Below, piece after piece: positions 1-8,563 of a DNA stretch of 64,000 nt. Source of the DNA: Acidobacteriota bacterium. GTDB lineage: Bacteria; Acidobacteriota; Vicinamibacteria; Vicinamibacterales; 2-12-FULL-66-21. A program made the translations under genes and the position numbers. The notes below the pieces were generated by a model. The model saw nothing but the letters and a program-made list of their open reading frames with translations. It was not told where the DNA came from and searched no databases. The stretch lies in assembly GCA_003222675.1 (NCBI GenBank), contig QHWT01000081.1, forward strand, positions 47,675-111,674, given 5' to 3'. Numbering within the stretch: the first letter of the stretch is position 1; each line of letters opens with the position of its first letter.

Positions 1-1
1 A

Positions 2-556
2 ATTGCCCGTGGGATCGTCACCGATCCGGCCGAGGCGGAAGATGTCGTCCAGCAGGCGTACGTGAACGCGTATTTCCATCTGGACCAATTCGGCAAGCGC
101 GCGAGTTTTTCAACGTGGCTGACGAAGATCGCGGTGTACGAAGCGCTGGGGCGGCTTCGTCGTCGGCAGCGATTTCCGACCGTCACGCTCGAGCTCGACG
201 AAGGATGGCCCATGGATGACAGCAGCAGGCTGGCGGCGCCGGGACCCGATCCGGAACGGCAGGCGTTGACCGCGGAGCTCAAGGTCCTGCTGGAGTCCTC
301 GATCGACGGCTTGCCCGATGCATATCGATCGGTGTTCGTAATGCGGGAGATCGAAGGCCTCAGCACTGCTGACACGGCAGAGTGCCTCGATGTCTCGGAA
401 GAAACGGTAAAGACGCGCCTGCACCGCGCGCGCGGAATGCTCCGCGATGCACTCTGCGAGCGCGTCGGTGTTGCCACGGCGTCAGTATTCGAGCTCCACC
501 TGTCGCGATGCGACGCGATCGTGGCGGGCGTGCTCGCCCGGCTGACGGCATCCTGA
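2..556 (+). CDS. ECF-type RNA polymerase sigma factor (5' end outside window)
   Basis: The frame is open from base 2, so the N-terminus is cut by the window edge and only about 184 residues are visible. Sigma region 2 is recognisable (DPAEAEDVVQQAY, then FSTWLTKIAVYEALGRLRRR), as is region 4 (LPDAYRSVFVMREIEGLSTADTAE followed by VSEETVKTRLHRARGMLR), the helix-turn-helix that reads the -35 element. A short C-terminal extension with one Cys follows region 4. The next gene, a membrane-anchored cytochrome c, starts 9 bases after the stop, so the two are probably co-transcribed. No anti-sigma factor is visible downstream. Confidence 0.9.
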   Translation: MARGIVTDPAEAEDVVQQAYVNAYFHLDQFGKRASFSTWLTKIAVYEALGRLRRRQRFPTVTLELDEGWPMDDSSRLAAPGPDPERQALTAELKVLLESSIDGLPDAYRSVFVMREIEGLSTADTAECLDVSEETVKTRLHRARGMLRDALCERVGVATASVFELHLSRCDAIVAGVLARLTAS

Positions 557-564
557 GGTTCATC

Positions 565-1197
565 ATGCTTCGCACGGCCTTCCGGGTCGTCGTCGGACTT
601 CTTGCCATCGTCGGCGCCATCGCAGTCGTCGGCGGCGCGTCCTTTGCGGCGCGCGGCATCAGCGCGAAGACCCCTCCGGGCCGGCTCGAGACCGTTATGG
701 CGCGCCGCCTGCGCTCCAGAGCGATCCCGCGCGCCGCGCGCGAGCAGCAGAATCCCATCCCGGCGTCGGCCGACGCGATCAAGGGAGGGATGGAGCACTT
801 TGCGGATCACTGCGCCGTGTGCCACGCCAACGACGGAAGCGGCGACACGGAGATGGGCCGGGGCATGAGTCCACGCGCACCAGACATGCGGCAGGCCGCG
901 ACGCAGAATCTCACCGACGGCGAGTTGTTTTACATCATCGAGAATGGCGTGCGTCTGACCGGCATGCCGGCGTGGGGAGGGGGCTCGGAGCACGACGCGG
1001 ACGACAACTGGCGTCTCGTCCGCTTCATCCGTCATCTTCCGAAAGTGACGCAGCCGGAGATCGAAACGATGAAGGGGCTGAATCCGAAGTCGCCGGAAGA
1101 GTATCGACAGGACGAAGAGACGCACCGATTCCTCCAAGGAGGAGCAGCGCCGAAGACCCCGCCGCCGCATCAACATACGCATGGAGGGAAAGGATGA
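565..1197 (+). CDS. Membrane-anchored monoheme cytochrome c
   Basis: The 210-residue protein has an N-terminal hydrophobic segment (residues about 6-30, LRTAFRVVVGLLAIVGAIAV), which is a signal anchor. One CxxCH heme site (CAVCH) follows near residue 90. Downstream LTGMPAW supplies a plausible axial Met. The tail is His-rich (HQHTHGGKG). This is the layout of a periplasmic electron-carrier cytochrome of the class I type. The longer open frame upstream overlaps the sigma factor; ATG 565 is chosen because the signal anchor begins there. Its stop overlaps the next ATG (ATGA). The substrate or partner cannot be told from sequence. Confidence 0.85.
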   Translation: MLRTAFRVVVGLLAIVGAIAVVGGASFAARGISAKTPPGRLETVMARRLRSRAIPRAAREQQNPIPASADAIKGGMEHFADHCAVCHANDGSGDTEMGRGMSPRAPDMRQAATQNLTDGELFYIIENGVRLTGMPAWGGGSEHDADDNWRLVRFIRHLPKVTQPEIETMKGLNPKSPEEYRQDEETHRFLQGGAAPKTPPPHQHTHGGKG

Positions 1198-1505
1198 AGC
1201 GTGTTTCAGCCGCGTTGTTCCTCGTGTTCGCGATCGCTCCCAGGGTGCTCGCGCACGAAGGGCACCTTCACAAGCTGATGGGGACGGTCGCGGCAATCCA
1301 CGGGGAACGTCTTCAGGTGACAACGACGACAGGGGAGACATCCGAGGTCGTTGTGAACGACAAGACCAGGATCCTTCGCGGCGTCACGGCGCAGAAGGCC
1401 GCGGACATCAAGCCCGGCGAACGCATCGTGGTCGTGATGAATGAGTCGAAGAACCAGGCGGGAAAGGCGCTGCCGACGGCGAAGGAGATCCGCCTCCGGA
1501 AATGA
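1194..1505 (+). CDS. Small periplasmic DUF5666-like protein
   Basis: The 103-residue protein has a clear signal peptide (MKRVSAALFLVFAIAPRVLA) followed by HEGHLHKLMGTVAAI and a small beta-rich domain. The sequence VNDKTRILRG then IKPGERIVVV is typical of DUF5666/OB-like domains, found in periplasmic metal- or copper-associated proteins. The start overlaps the stop of the cytochrome gene in an ATGA junction, so it is the third gene of the sigma/cytochrome operon. The His-rich mature N-terminus would suit metal binding, but this is inference. Confidence 0.7.
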   Translation: MKRVSAALFLVFAIAPRVLAHEGHLHKLMGTVAAIHGERLQVTTTTGETSEVVVNDKTRILRGVTAQKAADIKPGERIVVVMNESKNQAGKALPTAKEIRLRK

Positions 1506-1549
1506 GGACCGAGGTCAGCGACACGACACGACCCCGGCCCTTCCGATGA

Positions 1550-1918
1550 TTATTTGGTCGCGGGTTTTTTGCCGGCCGGCATCTCGATCTTCGAGACCGT
1601 GATGTCGTTTCCCTTCATCTCGCCGGTCAGCGCGACGCGATGGCCCGCATGGTCCTTGAGCCCGGCGAAGTCCTGATTCGCGATCTGATACGTCTTTCCA
1701 CCAGTCACGAACACGTACTTCCCGCCCTTGTCGATGCAGGCTTTCGTGCAGTCCGCATCCGTCACTTTCACGCCGTGCTCGTCCTTGGAAGCGTGCTTCC
1801 CGTTGCACATGCTGTCGCTGATGGAGCCGGTCCATGTCTTGTCCGCGGCGAACGTCGGCACACCGTTCAGCAACAGCGCCAAACCTAACCCGAACCCTGC
1901 CAATCTCGCGATACGCAC
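1550..1918 (-). CDS. Secreted small protein of unknown function (DUF5818-like)
   Basis: This 122-residue protein begins at a GTG preceded by a perfect AAGGAGG five bases upstream; the longer frame to 1993 has no such signal. It has a signal peptide (FGLGLALLLNGVPTFA), then KTWTGSISDSMCNGKH, two more Cys in DADCTKACIDKGGKY and a beta-rich C-terminus ending in KKPATK. The pattern W-x-G-x-I-S-D-S-x-C-x-x-K is frequent in small secreted acidobacterial proteins. It is convergent with the sigma/cytochrome operon. Function unknown. Confidence 0.75.
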   Translation of the reverse strand: MRIARLAGFGLGLALLLNGVPTFAADKTWTGSISDSMCNGKHASKDEHGVKVTDADCTKACIDKGGKYVFVTGGKTYQIANQDFAGLKDHAGHRVALTGEMKGNDITVSKIEMPAGKKPATK

Positions 1919-1923
1919 AGTGT

Positions 1924-1930
1924 CCTCCTT
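1924..1930 (-). promoter_or_regulatory. Strong Shine-Dalgarno that fixes a GTG start
   Basis: AAGGAGG on the minus strand lies 5 bases before GTG 1918, which decides the start of the secreted small protein. Confidence 0.75.
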
Positions 1931-2064
1931 GCGGTCTACGGGCCTTCCGTTACACAGAGTATCCAGCACGCGAAAGGTGAGGGGGCGTGTCACCTTTCCT
2001 CGCGGTGTGCATCAACATACATTAGTCGGCGCCGGTGTACCCACCAGCTCATCTGGAGGAGATG

Positions 2065-2562
2065 ATGGAGAGCAAAGCCAAGCTGTTCGGACATCCGATT
2101 CATCCGATGCTCATCGTGCTCCCTCTCGGATTGTTCCTGATGGCGGTGTTCAGTGATGCCGCGTACCTCGTGACGGGTAATATCACGTTCGCCGCGGTGG
2201 CGTACTGGGACATCAGCGCGGGGATTGCAGGCGGGCTGCTGGCCGCTGTTTTCGGGTTCATCGACTGGTGGGCGATTCCATCCGGCACGCGTGCCAAGTC
2301 GATCGGCCTGTATCACGGCGTAGGCAACGTCATCGTCGTCGTGCTGTTCCTCGTCAGCTGCCTGATGCGCTACCGAGTCGAGGGGTACATCCCGTCGATG
2401 ACGGCGTCGGTGCTGATCTTCGCGGGCATCGTGCTCGGCGCCGTGACCGGGTGGCTGGGCGGAGAACTCGTCGATCGCCTTGGCGTCGGCGTTGACGAGG
2501 GAGCGCATCTCGATGCTCCAAGCTCGATGAGCGGCCGGTCCGCGCGTTCCGGGGCACGCTAA
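2065..2562 (+). CDS. DUF2231 family membrane protein
   Basis: About 165 residues with four predicted membrane helices (LIVLPLGLFLMAVFSDAAYL, AGIAGGLLAAVFGFIDWW, VIVVVLFLVSCLM, SVLIFAGIVLGAVTGWL). The N-terminal FGHPIHPMLIVLPLG matches the DUF2231 signature (HPxHP followed by a helix). GGAGGA at 2055-2060 lies close to two ATGs; the second, 2065, has the better spacing. DUF2231 proteins are often near c-type cytochromes, which fits the neighbourhood, but the family has no established activity. Confidence 0.85.
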   Translation: MESKAKLFGHPIHPMLIVLPLGLFLMAVFSDAAYLVTGNITFAAVAYWDISAGIAGGLLAAVFGFIDWWAIPSGTRAKSIGLYHGVGNVIVVVLFLVSCLMRYRVEGYIPSMTASVLIFAGIVLGAVTGWLGGELVDRLGVGVDEGAHLDAPSSMSGRSARSGAR

Positions 2563-2651
2563 GGCAGCTGCCCGATTCCGAACCTCCCCGGGAGCTGAAT
2601 TTGACATTTGGCTGGCAGGCGGTGTCTTTTATCCGCCTGCCGAGGTGGTAC

Positions 2652-3905
2652 ATGCGCCGTTCGCTGCTTGCATCTGGAGTCGTCGTTCGCCCTCGAAGTA
2701 CTGCCAGCGCGACGCCGCTGGATCGCTGGCTTGCCGCGCGACTTCAACGATCGATTGCACCAGCGGGGGTCGGCGTCGAGCTGTGGGACGGGACGTCGAC
2801 TCATCCGGGCGGCGCACGGACAGGCGACCTCCTGATTCGCGATCGCGGCGCGCTCCTCGCGGTCCTCCTGAATCCGGATCTGCAGTATGGCGAGCTGTAT
2901 AGCGCCGAGCGCATCGATGTGCGTGGCGACTTCGCCACGGTCGTCGAGGCCATTTCGCGCGTATCGATCGACGCGCCGATTTCGTGGCGCGAACGGCTGG
3001 CGCTCTGGGCAGCGAGGCCCAACGCGCTCGTGCGCGCGCGGCGCAACATTCGTCATCACTACGATCTCGGCAACGAGTTCTACCGCCTCTGGCTCGATCC
3101 GCAGCTCGTGTACACGTGCGCGTACTACCCGACGCCGTCGGCGAGACTCGAAGAAGCGCAGGTGGCAAAACTGGATCTCGTCTGCCGTAAGCTTCGGCTT
3201 ATGCCGGGAGAAACAGTTATCGAAGCGGGTTGCGGATGGGGAGCGCTGGCCTTGCACATGGCGCGCATGTATGGCGTCCGCGTCAAGGCGTTCAACATCT
3301 CGACCGAGCAGATCACCTTCGCGAAGGAGCGCGCGCGTCGCGAGGGTCTCTACGACCGAGTGACGTTCATCGAAGACGACTATCGCAACGTCTCGGGGCG
3401 CTTCGATGTGTTCGTCTCAGTCGGCATGCTCGAGCACGTCGGCCGCCGGAACTTCTCGTCGCTCGCGGCGATCCTCCGGCGCGTGATCGATCGCCCGGCG
3501 GGACGCGGGTTGTTGCACTTCATCGGCCGCGACACGGCGCGTCCGTTGAACGCCTGGACGCGCCGGCGCATTTTTCCCGGCGCGTACGCGCCGACGCTCG
3601 CTGAAGTGACGACGGAGATCATCGAGCCGGCGCGGCTGTCGGTGCTCGACGTGGAGAACCTCCGCCTGCACTACGCGCGCACGCTCAGGCACTGGCGCGA
3701 GCGGTTCACTCCCGCGGAACCGGAAGTACGCGCGCGATTCGGCGAAGCGTTCTGTCGCGCGTGGCGGCTCTATCTCACCGCGTCGGAGGCGGCGTTCGCG
3801 ATCGGGTCACTGCAGCTCTTCCAGGTGCTGTTCGCGCCCTCCTCGGCGGGCACCGTGCGCTGGACGCGCGCGGAAGTCTACTCCGAGCTGGCCGGGCTCC
3901 TTTGA
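2652..3905 (+). CDS. Cyclopropane-fatty-acyl-phospholipid synthase family methyltransferase
   Basis: About 417 residues, the usual length of the CFA/mycolic methyltransferase family. These enzymes transfer a methylene or methyl group from S-adenosylmethionine to the double bond of a phospholipid acyl chain at the membrane. Visible motifs are IRHHYDLGNEFYRLWLDP, YTCAYY (Cys about 156, equivalent to the conserved active-site Cys region), the SAM site EAGCGWGALALHMA, and AFNISTEQI. Start 2652 is chosen over the upstream TTG because GAGGTGG precedes it. The stop overlaps the ATG of the next gene (TGATG), so it is translationally coupled to a flavin reductase-like protein. That raises the possibility of a methyl-branched rather than a cyclopropane product. 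Confidence 0.9.
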   Translation: MRRSLLASGVVVRPRSTASATPLDRWLAARLQRSIAPAGVGVELWDGTSTHPGGARTGDLLIRDRGALLAVLLNPDLQYGELYSAERIDVRGDFATVVEAISRVSIDAPISWRERLALWAARPNALVRARRNIRHHYDLGNEFYRLWLDPQLVYTCAYYPTPSARLEEAQVAKLDLVCRKLRLMPGETVIEAGCGWGALALHMARMYGVRVKAFNISTEQITFAKERARREGLYDRVTFIEDDYRNVSGRFDVFVSVGMLEHVGRRNFSSLAAILRRVIDRPAGRGLLHFIGRDTARPLNAWTRRRIFPGAYAPTLAEVTTEIIEPARLSVLDVENLRLHYARTLRHWRERFTPAEPEVRARFGEAFCRAWRLYLTASEAAFAIGSLQLFQVLFAPSSAGTVRWTRAEVYSELAGLL

Positions 3906-5020
3906 TGCGGCACGTCGACGTCGTTGTCGCCGGCGGCGGCCCCGCGGGCTCGACGTGCGCCTGGGCGCTCGGGCGCGCGGGTGCGAACGTGCTCGTGCTG
4001 GATGGTGCGCGCTTTCCGCGCGACAAGGTGTGCGCGGGCTGGATTACGCCGCGGGTCCTCGAGGTCCTCGGCCTCACGCCCGAGGAGTACCGGGCGAGCG
4101 GACTCGTGATGCAGGACATGACGGGCTTCCGCACGAGCGTCCTGCCCAATCGACGGCCGGTCTCGACACGATACGAATCCATCGTCAGCTACGGCGTCCG
4201 TCGCTGCGAGTTCGATCGGTATCTTCTCCGCCGCGCGGGCGTCGAAGTGGTCGAAGGGACCGCCGTGTCCACGCTGCGCCGGGTGGCCGATCGCTGGATC
4301 ATCAACGAACACGTGTCCGCCACGCTGCTGGTCGGGGCGGGCGGGCAGTTCTGCCCGGTCGCGCGTCATTTGAACCCGCCGTCACGCGACGGACTCGTCA
4401 TCGCACGTGAGATCGAGCTGCCAATCGACGGGGATCGCTGCAGCATCGACGGAAGCGTACCGGAGCTGTACTTCTGCCACGATTTGAACGGCTACGGCTG
4501 GTGCGTCCGCAAGGGAAATTTCCTCAACGTCGGTTTCGGCCGCCGGACCGGCCATGAGTTCCAGACACACGTGCGCGGGTTCGTTCAGTGGCTGAAGGTG
4601 TCGCGCACGGTACCCGAGCGTGTGCTCGACTGGACGCACTGGCGCGGGCACGCGTATCGTTTGCGGGGCGCGACGCCGCACGTGGCGGGCGAGGGCGTGC
4701 TGCTGATCGGTGACGCGGCGGGACTCGCCTGGCCGGAAAGCGGAGAGGGGATTGCACCCGCGGTGGAGTCCGGCGCGATCGCGGCGAGAACCATCGTCGC
4801 GTCAGGCGGGCATTTCGCGTCGGTCGACGCGCTTGCGTATGCGAATTCGATTGGCGCCACCGCGAAGACCGGCCTCTCCGTTCCCATGCCTCTCGCAAGG
4901 ACTCTGATGCGCGTTCCTCCCCTCGTGCGTTACGCTCTCGATCGCTGGTTCCTGCGCGTCAGCGACCATCGCGAGCGTGCGCGCGCTCTCCTCTGGGAGA
5001 AGCAGAACGCCTCGATGTAA
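3905..5020 (+). CDS. Geranylgeranyl reductase family FAD-dependent oxidoreductase
   Basis: 371 residues. The N-terminal Rossmann motif VVVAGGGPAGSTCAW binds FAD. LDGARFPRDKVCAGW is the family DK-x-C-G block, and LLIGDAAGLAWPESGEGI is the second FAD motif with the substrate-side loop. Geranylgeranyl reductase-like enzymes reduce isolated double bonds in lipids; others act as hydroxylases. Coupling to the CFA-type methyltransferase (one-base overlap) suggests both act on the same acyl or isoprenoid chain. A plausible but unproven role is reduction of a methylenated intermediate. The protein has no signal peptide and is likely cytoplasmic or peripheral at the membrane. Confidence 0.85.
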   Translation: MRHVDVVVAGGGPAGSTCAWALGRAGANVLVLDGARFPRDKVCAGWITPRVLEVLGLTPEEYRASGLVMQDMTGFRTSVLPNRRPVSTRYESIVSYGVRRCEFDRYLLRRAGVEVVEGTAVSTLRRVADRWIINEHVSATLLVGAGGQFCPVARHLNPPSRDGLVIAREIELPIDGDRCSIDGSVPELYFCHDLNGYGWCVRKGNFLNVGFGRRTGHEFQTHVRGFVQWLKVSRTVPERVLDWTHWRGHAYRLRGATPHVAGEGVLLIGDAAGLAWPESGEGIAPAVESGAIAARTIVASGGHFASVDALAYANSIGATAKTGLSVPMPLARTLMRVPPLVRYALDRWFLRVSDHRERARALLWEKQNASM

Positions 5021-5050
5021 AGTATGCGGGTTGCGCGAGGAGACCTTCAC

Positions 5051-5965
5051 ATGCGAAACCCGGTAAGCGCCTGGACGGCGGCGGCGCTCGTCCTGGCTGG
5101 CTCTTTATATGTCACCGCTCAGGAACCGCGCCCTCAGCCGCCGCCTGGCGGCAGGGGCGGTCCGCCATCCGGACTGCAGCAACCGCGCGTGAACGCCGGC
5201 GCGAACGACAAGCCGGGCGTCGACCCGGTCGCTGCGGCCGAGGGCAAGAAGATCTGGGCGCTCGAGTGCATCACCTGTCATGGCACGAACGCGCGCGGCA
5301 CAGACAATGGTCCGAACCTCGTGCGCTCGCTCGTCGTGCTGCGAGATCGCTTCGGAAGCGCGCTCGGTCCGTTCCTGAAGCGCGGCCACAAGATGCAGAG
5401 CGGCCGTTCGAGCGCGCTGCTCTCCGACGATCAGGTCCTCATGCTCGCGCATTTTCTCAGGGACCGCGTGAACGACACGCTGCGCGGATCGTCGGAATTC
5501 GAAGTCAAGAACATCCTCACCGGGGACGCGAAGGCGGGAGAGGCGTACTTCAACACGGAAGGCAAGTGCACCACGTGCCATTCCGTGTCTGCTGATCTGC
5601 GCGGCTATGCTGGAAAGTACGAGCCGGTGGACATACAGCAGCGTTTCCTGTTTCCGCGCAACGCGACGCCGGGCGGCGGGCGCGGGCGCGGGCGCGCTGG
5701 CGGCGGCGCGGCGCCCTCGCCGGCCACGGCGATCACAGTCACAGTGACGCCGCCGAATGGCGAGCCTGTGTCGGGCGTGCTGCTGCAGCTCGACGATTTC
5801 ACGGTGTCGCTGAGGGATGCATCGGGCTGGTTCCGGACGTTCACGCGCACGCCGGCGCTGAAAGTCACGAAGACCGATCCCCTCGCCGCGCACCGCGCGT
5901 TGCTCGAAACGATTACCGACAAGAACATGCACGACGTGGTGGCCTATCTGGAGACGTTGAAATGA
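5051..5965 (+). CDS. Di-heme cytochrome c, partner of the PQQ dehydrogenase
   Basis: 304 residues with a signal peptide (WTAAALVLAGSLYVTAQ) and a Pro/Gly-rich linker. Two CxxCH sites follow, CITCH and CTTCH, about 100 residues apart. A Gly/Arg-rich stretch near residue 215 leads to a C-terminal beta domain (TVTVTPPNGEPVSGVLLQLD) that is common in acidobacterial cytochromes next to quinoproteins. GAGGAGA precedes ATG 5051. The stop overlaps the start of the PQQ dehydrogenase by ATGA, so it very likely accepts electrons from that enzyme in the periplasm. Confidence 0.88.
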   Translation: MRNPVSAWTAAALVLAGSLYVTAQEPRPQPPPGGRGGPPSGLQQPRVNAGANDKPGVDPVAAAEGKKIWALECITCHGTNARGTDNGPNLVRSLVVLRDRFGSALGPFLKRGHKMQSGRSSALLSDDQVLMLAHFLRDRVNDTLRGSSEFEVKNILTGDAKAGEAYFNTEGKCTTCHSVSADLRGYAGKYEPVDIQQRFLFPRNATPGGGRGRGRAGGGAAPSPATAITVTVTPPNGEPVSGVLLQLDDFTVSLRDASGWFRTFTRTPALKVTKTDPLAAHRALLETITDKNMHDVVAYLETLK

Positions 5966-7551
5966 GGCGTGTCGTATTCGTCGCGATAGCGATTGTCTCT
6001 GCGGCCGTGCTTGCCGGCGGCGCACAGGGACTCGATCCCGCCGGCCTGGTCAAGCCGGGAACCGACAGCTGGCCGATGTACAACGGCGACTATTCGGGAC
6101 GCCGCTTCAGCACGCTGACGAAAATCAACGCGGACAACGTGGGCGCGCTGAGCCTCGGTTGGGTGTACCGCCTGAACGGCGGGGCCGCTGCAGCCAACGT
6201 GGGCAGCATCAAGGGAACACCTGTCCTCGTGAACGGCGTGCTGTATCTCACGTCTCCCGACCACGTCTGGGCGATCGACGCGCGCACGGGCCGCGAGCAG
6301 TGGCATTTCGGGTGGGATTCGAAAGGGGGCACGCACATCGGCAACCGCGGCGTCGCCATTCTCGGAGAGTCGCTCTTCTTCGAGACGCCGGACTGCCATC
6401 TCGTCTCGCTCAACATCAAGGACGGCACCGAGCGGTGGCGCAAGGAGATCTGCGATCTCGATCAGTTCTACTACGGTTCGGTCGCGCCGACGATCATCAA
6501 CAATCGCGTCATCGCCGGCGTGAGCGGCGACGACCTCGACATCCCCGGTTACATGCAGGCGCACGATCCGGTTACGGGCGAGATGCAGTGGCGCTGGTAT
6601 GCGGTGCCGCAGTCGAAAGGGGATCCCGGGCTGGAAAGCTGGCCCAACGAAGACGCGGCAAAGCACGGCGGCGGGATGACGTGGCAGCCCGTCACGTACG
6701 ACCCGGATCTGAACCTGATGTACGTCACGACGGGAAACCCGCAGCCCGTCATTGCGCACAAGAATCGCGCGGGCGATAACCTGTTCACCGCCTCCATCGT
6801 TGCGTTGAATCCTGACACGGGAAAGATGGCGTGGGCGTTCCAGTCGTCGCCTCACGACACACACGACTGGGATTCGACACAGACCGCGGTGGTGTTCGAC
6901 GGCGAGATCAACGGCCAGCCGCGGAAGCTGATCGCGCAGGCGGCCCGCAACGGACACTTCTTCGTCCTCGACCGCACGAATGGGAAGGCGCTCGTGTCGA
7001 GCGACTACGCGAAGACGAACTGGACGCTCGGCTACAACGACAGGGGACAGCCGATCCCGAATCCTGCGAAGAACCCGCAGGTTGATGGCGCACTCGTCAC
7101 GCCGAATCAGGGAGGTGCCGCCAACTGGCCGCCGCCGACGTTCAGCCCGCAGACAGGACTCTTCTATGTGAATGCGACACGGGCGTTCAGCGTGTATTAC
7201 ATCTACGATCCCGGCGATAACCCGCAAGGATGGGGAGGAACGGATCGCGGCGGCTGGGGCGAATCGATGCTGCAGGCGATCGACTACAAGACGGGGAAGA
7301 TCCGCTGGAGCCACAAGTGGGAGGGGGGATCATCGCGCGCCGGCCTCCTGAGCACAGCCGGGAATCTTGTGTTCAGCGGCGGCGCATCGAACGATCTTGT
7401 CGCGCTGAATGCGACAACCGGCGAGGCGTTGTGGCATGCGGGCCTCAACGGCAGCGCCAGTAACGGCGCAATCACCTACGAGCTCGATGGCAAGCAGTAC
7501 GTCGTCGTCGGTGCCGGCGACATGCTGTGGACCTTCGTGATGAACCACTGA
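5962..7551 (+). CDS. PQQ-dependent alcohol dehydrogenase-type quinoprotein
   Basis: 529 residues with a signal peptide (VVFVAIAIVSAAVLAGGAQG). Eight-bladed propeller repeats are visible, e.g. DHVWAIDARTGREQWHF, LNPDTGKMAWAFQSSPHD, LVALNATTGEALWHAG. HDTHDWDSTQTAV is the PQQ-proximal block with a candidate catalytic Asp. The vicinal Cys-Cys disulfide of classical methanol and ethanol dehydrogenases is not seen; the equivalent area reads FETPDCHLVSL. It is a soluble periplasmic enzyme co-transcribed with a di-heme cytochrome. The substrate is unknown, and the following DUF1080 gene hints at carbohydrate-derived substrates. Confidence 0.9.
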   Translation: MRRVVFVAIAIVSAAVLAGGAQGLDPAGLVKPGTDSWPMYNGDYSGRRFSTLTKINADNVGALSLGWVYRLNGGAAAANVGSIKGTPVLVNGVLYLTSPDHVWAIDARTGREQWHFGWDSKGGTHIGNRGVAILGESLFFETPDCHLVSLNIKDGTERWRKEICDLDQFYYGSVAPTIINNRVIAGVSGDDLDIPGYMQAHDPVTGEMQWRWYAVPQSKGDPGLESWPNEDAAKHGGGMTWQPVTYDPDLNLMYVTTGNPQPVIAHKNRAGDNLFTASIVALNPDTGKMAWAFQSSPHDTHDWDSTQTAVVFDGEINGQPRKLIAQAARNGHFFVLDRTNGKALVSSDYAKTNWTLGYNDRGQPIPNPAKNPQVDGALVTPNQGGAANWPPPTFSPQTGLFYVNATRAFSVYYIYDPGDNPQGWGGTDRGGWGESMLQAIDYKTGKIRWSHKWEGGSSRAGLLSTAGNLVFSGGASNDLVALNATTGEALWHAGLNGSASNGAITYELDGKQYVVVGAGDMLWTFVMNH

Positions 7552-7555
7552 AGGC

Positions 7556-7675
7556 GCCACAGAAAAACACAGAAGACCACAGAAAATACCGACCGAAATT
7601 CTCTGTTTTTGTTCTTTCGTGTTTTTCTGCGTTTCTCGGTGTTCTTCTGTGTTTTTGTGTGGCACTTTTCTGTGG
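7556..7675. repeat. Long inverted repeat of the CCACAGAAAA type
   Basis: Two 21-base arms (7556-7576 and 7643-7663) are complementary at 20 of 21 positions. A second, inner-phase pair, CCACAGAAAA at 7578 and TTTTCTGTGG at 7666, follows the same spacing. The AT-rich purine/pyrimidine arms stand out from the GC-rich surroundings. The element fills the gap between the PQQ dehydrogenase and the DUF1080 gene. It could act as a transcript-end hairpin or be a dispersed intergenic repeat. Confidence 0.75.
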
Positions 7676-7691
7676 CAAGCGAGGCGTGGCC

Positions 7692-8561
7692 ATGGCAGAT
7701 CGACGGACATTGATATTGATCGCGACGTTGGCCGCGGGCATGAACGTCGCACTCGCGTCCTATCAGGGGGCACCGAAGCCGAAGGACTGGATTCAACTGT
7801 TCAACGGCCGGAATCTCGATGGCTGGGTGCCGAAAATCACAGGTTACGCGCTCGGTGAAAACTTCGGCGACACGTTCGGCGTGAAGAACGGCGTCCTCCG
7901 GGTGTCGTACGACAAGTATTCGCAGTTCGGCGGCAAGTTCGGCCACCTCTTCTATCAACGTCAGAAGTTCTCGTACTACCGCGTAGCCGCGGAGTACCGC
8001 TTCGTCGGCGAGCAGGTGCCGGGCGGCCCGAACTGGGCGCTGCGCAACAACGGTCTGATGCTCCACAGCCAGGCGCCCGAGACGATGGGGAAGGACCAGG
8101 ATTTTCCGATCTCAGTGGAATGCCAGCTCCTCGGCGGCGGCCCGACCGGTGATCGGCCGACGGCGAACGTCTGCACGCCGGGGACGGAGATTTTCATGAA
8201 CGGCACGATGGTGCGCGCGCATTGCACGAACTCGACATCACCCACCTTTCGCGGCGATCAATGGGTGCGCGTGGAGGCGGAGGTCCGTGGCTCGGAGCAC
8301 ATTACGCATTTTGTCGGGGGACAGAAAGTGCTCGAGTACGACAACGTGCAGATCGGCGGCCCCAACGTCAGTGGGTTCGATCCAGCCGTGAAGACCGATG
8401 GCAAGCCGCTCGGCGAGGGCTACATCGCGATTCAGGCCGAGAGCCATCCGACCGAGTTCCGCAAGATCGAAGTCCTCAATCTCTCGGGCTGCATGGACCC
8501 GAAGGCGAAGAACTACAAGCCATACTACATCCACAGAGACGACCAGCAGTGCAAGCGCTGA
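7692..8561 (+). CDS. Secreted DUF1080 (3-keto-disaccharide hydrolase/lectin-like) protein
   Basis: 289 residues with a signal peptide ending near MNVALASYQG. DWIQLFNGRNLDGW is the DUF1080 hallmark (L-F-N-G-x-x-L-x-G-W). FKN-like WALRNNGLMLHS and GYIAIQAESHPTEFRKIEV complete the concanavalin-like beta-sandwich. The C-terminus has an unusual LSGCMDPKAKNYKPYYIHRDDQQCKR tail with two Cys. Family members act on 3-keto glycosides or bind carbohydrate in the periplasm. The gene lies downstream of the PQQ dehydrogenase, separated by an inverted repeat. Confidence 0.85.
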   Translation: MADRRTLILIATLAAGMNVALASYQGAPKPKDWIQLFNGRNLDGWVPKITGYALGENFGDTFGVKNGVLRVSYDKYSQFGGKFGHLFYQRQKFSYYRVAAEYRFVGEQVPGGPNWALRNNGLMLHSQAPETMGKDQDFPISVECQLLGGGPTGDRPTANVCTPGTEIFMNGTMVRAHCTNSTSPTFRGDQWVRVEAEVRGSEHITHFVGGQKVLEYDNVQIGGPNVSGFDPAVKTDGKPLGEGYIAIQAESHPTEFRKIEVLNLSGCMDPKAKNYKPYYIHRDDQQCKR

Positions 8562-8563
8562 CT

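Noticed and set aside
5944-7314. 456-residue minus-strand ORF opposite the PQQ dehydrogenase
   Set aside because: Antisense shadow with Arg/Val-rich composition; the plus-strand quinoprotein is unambiguous.
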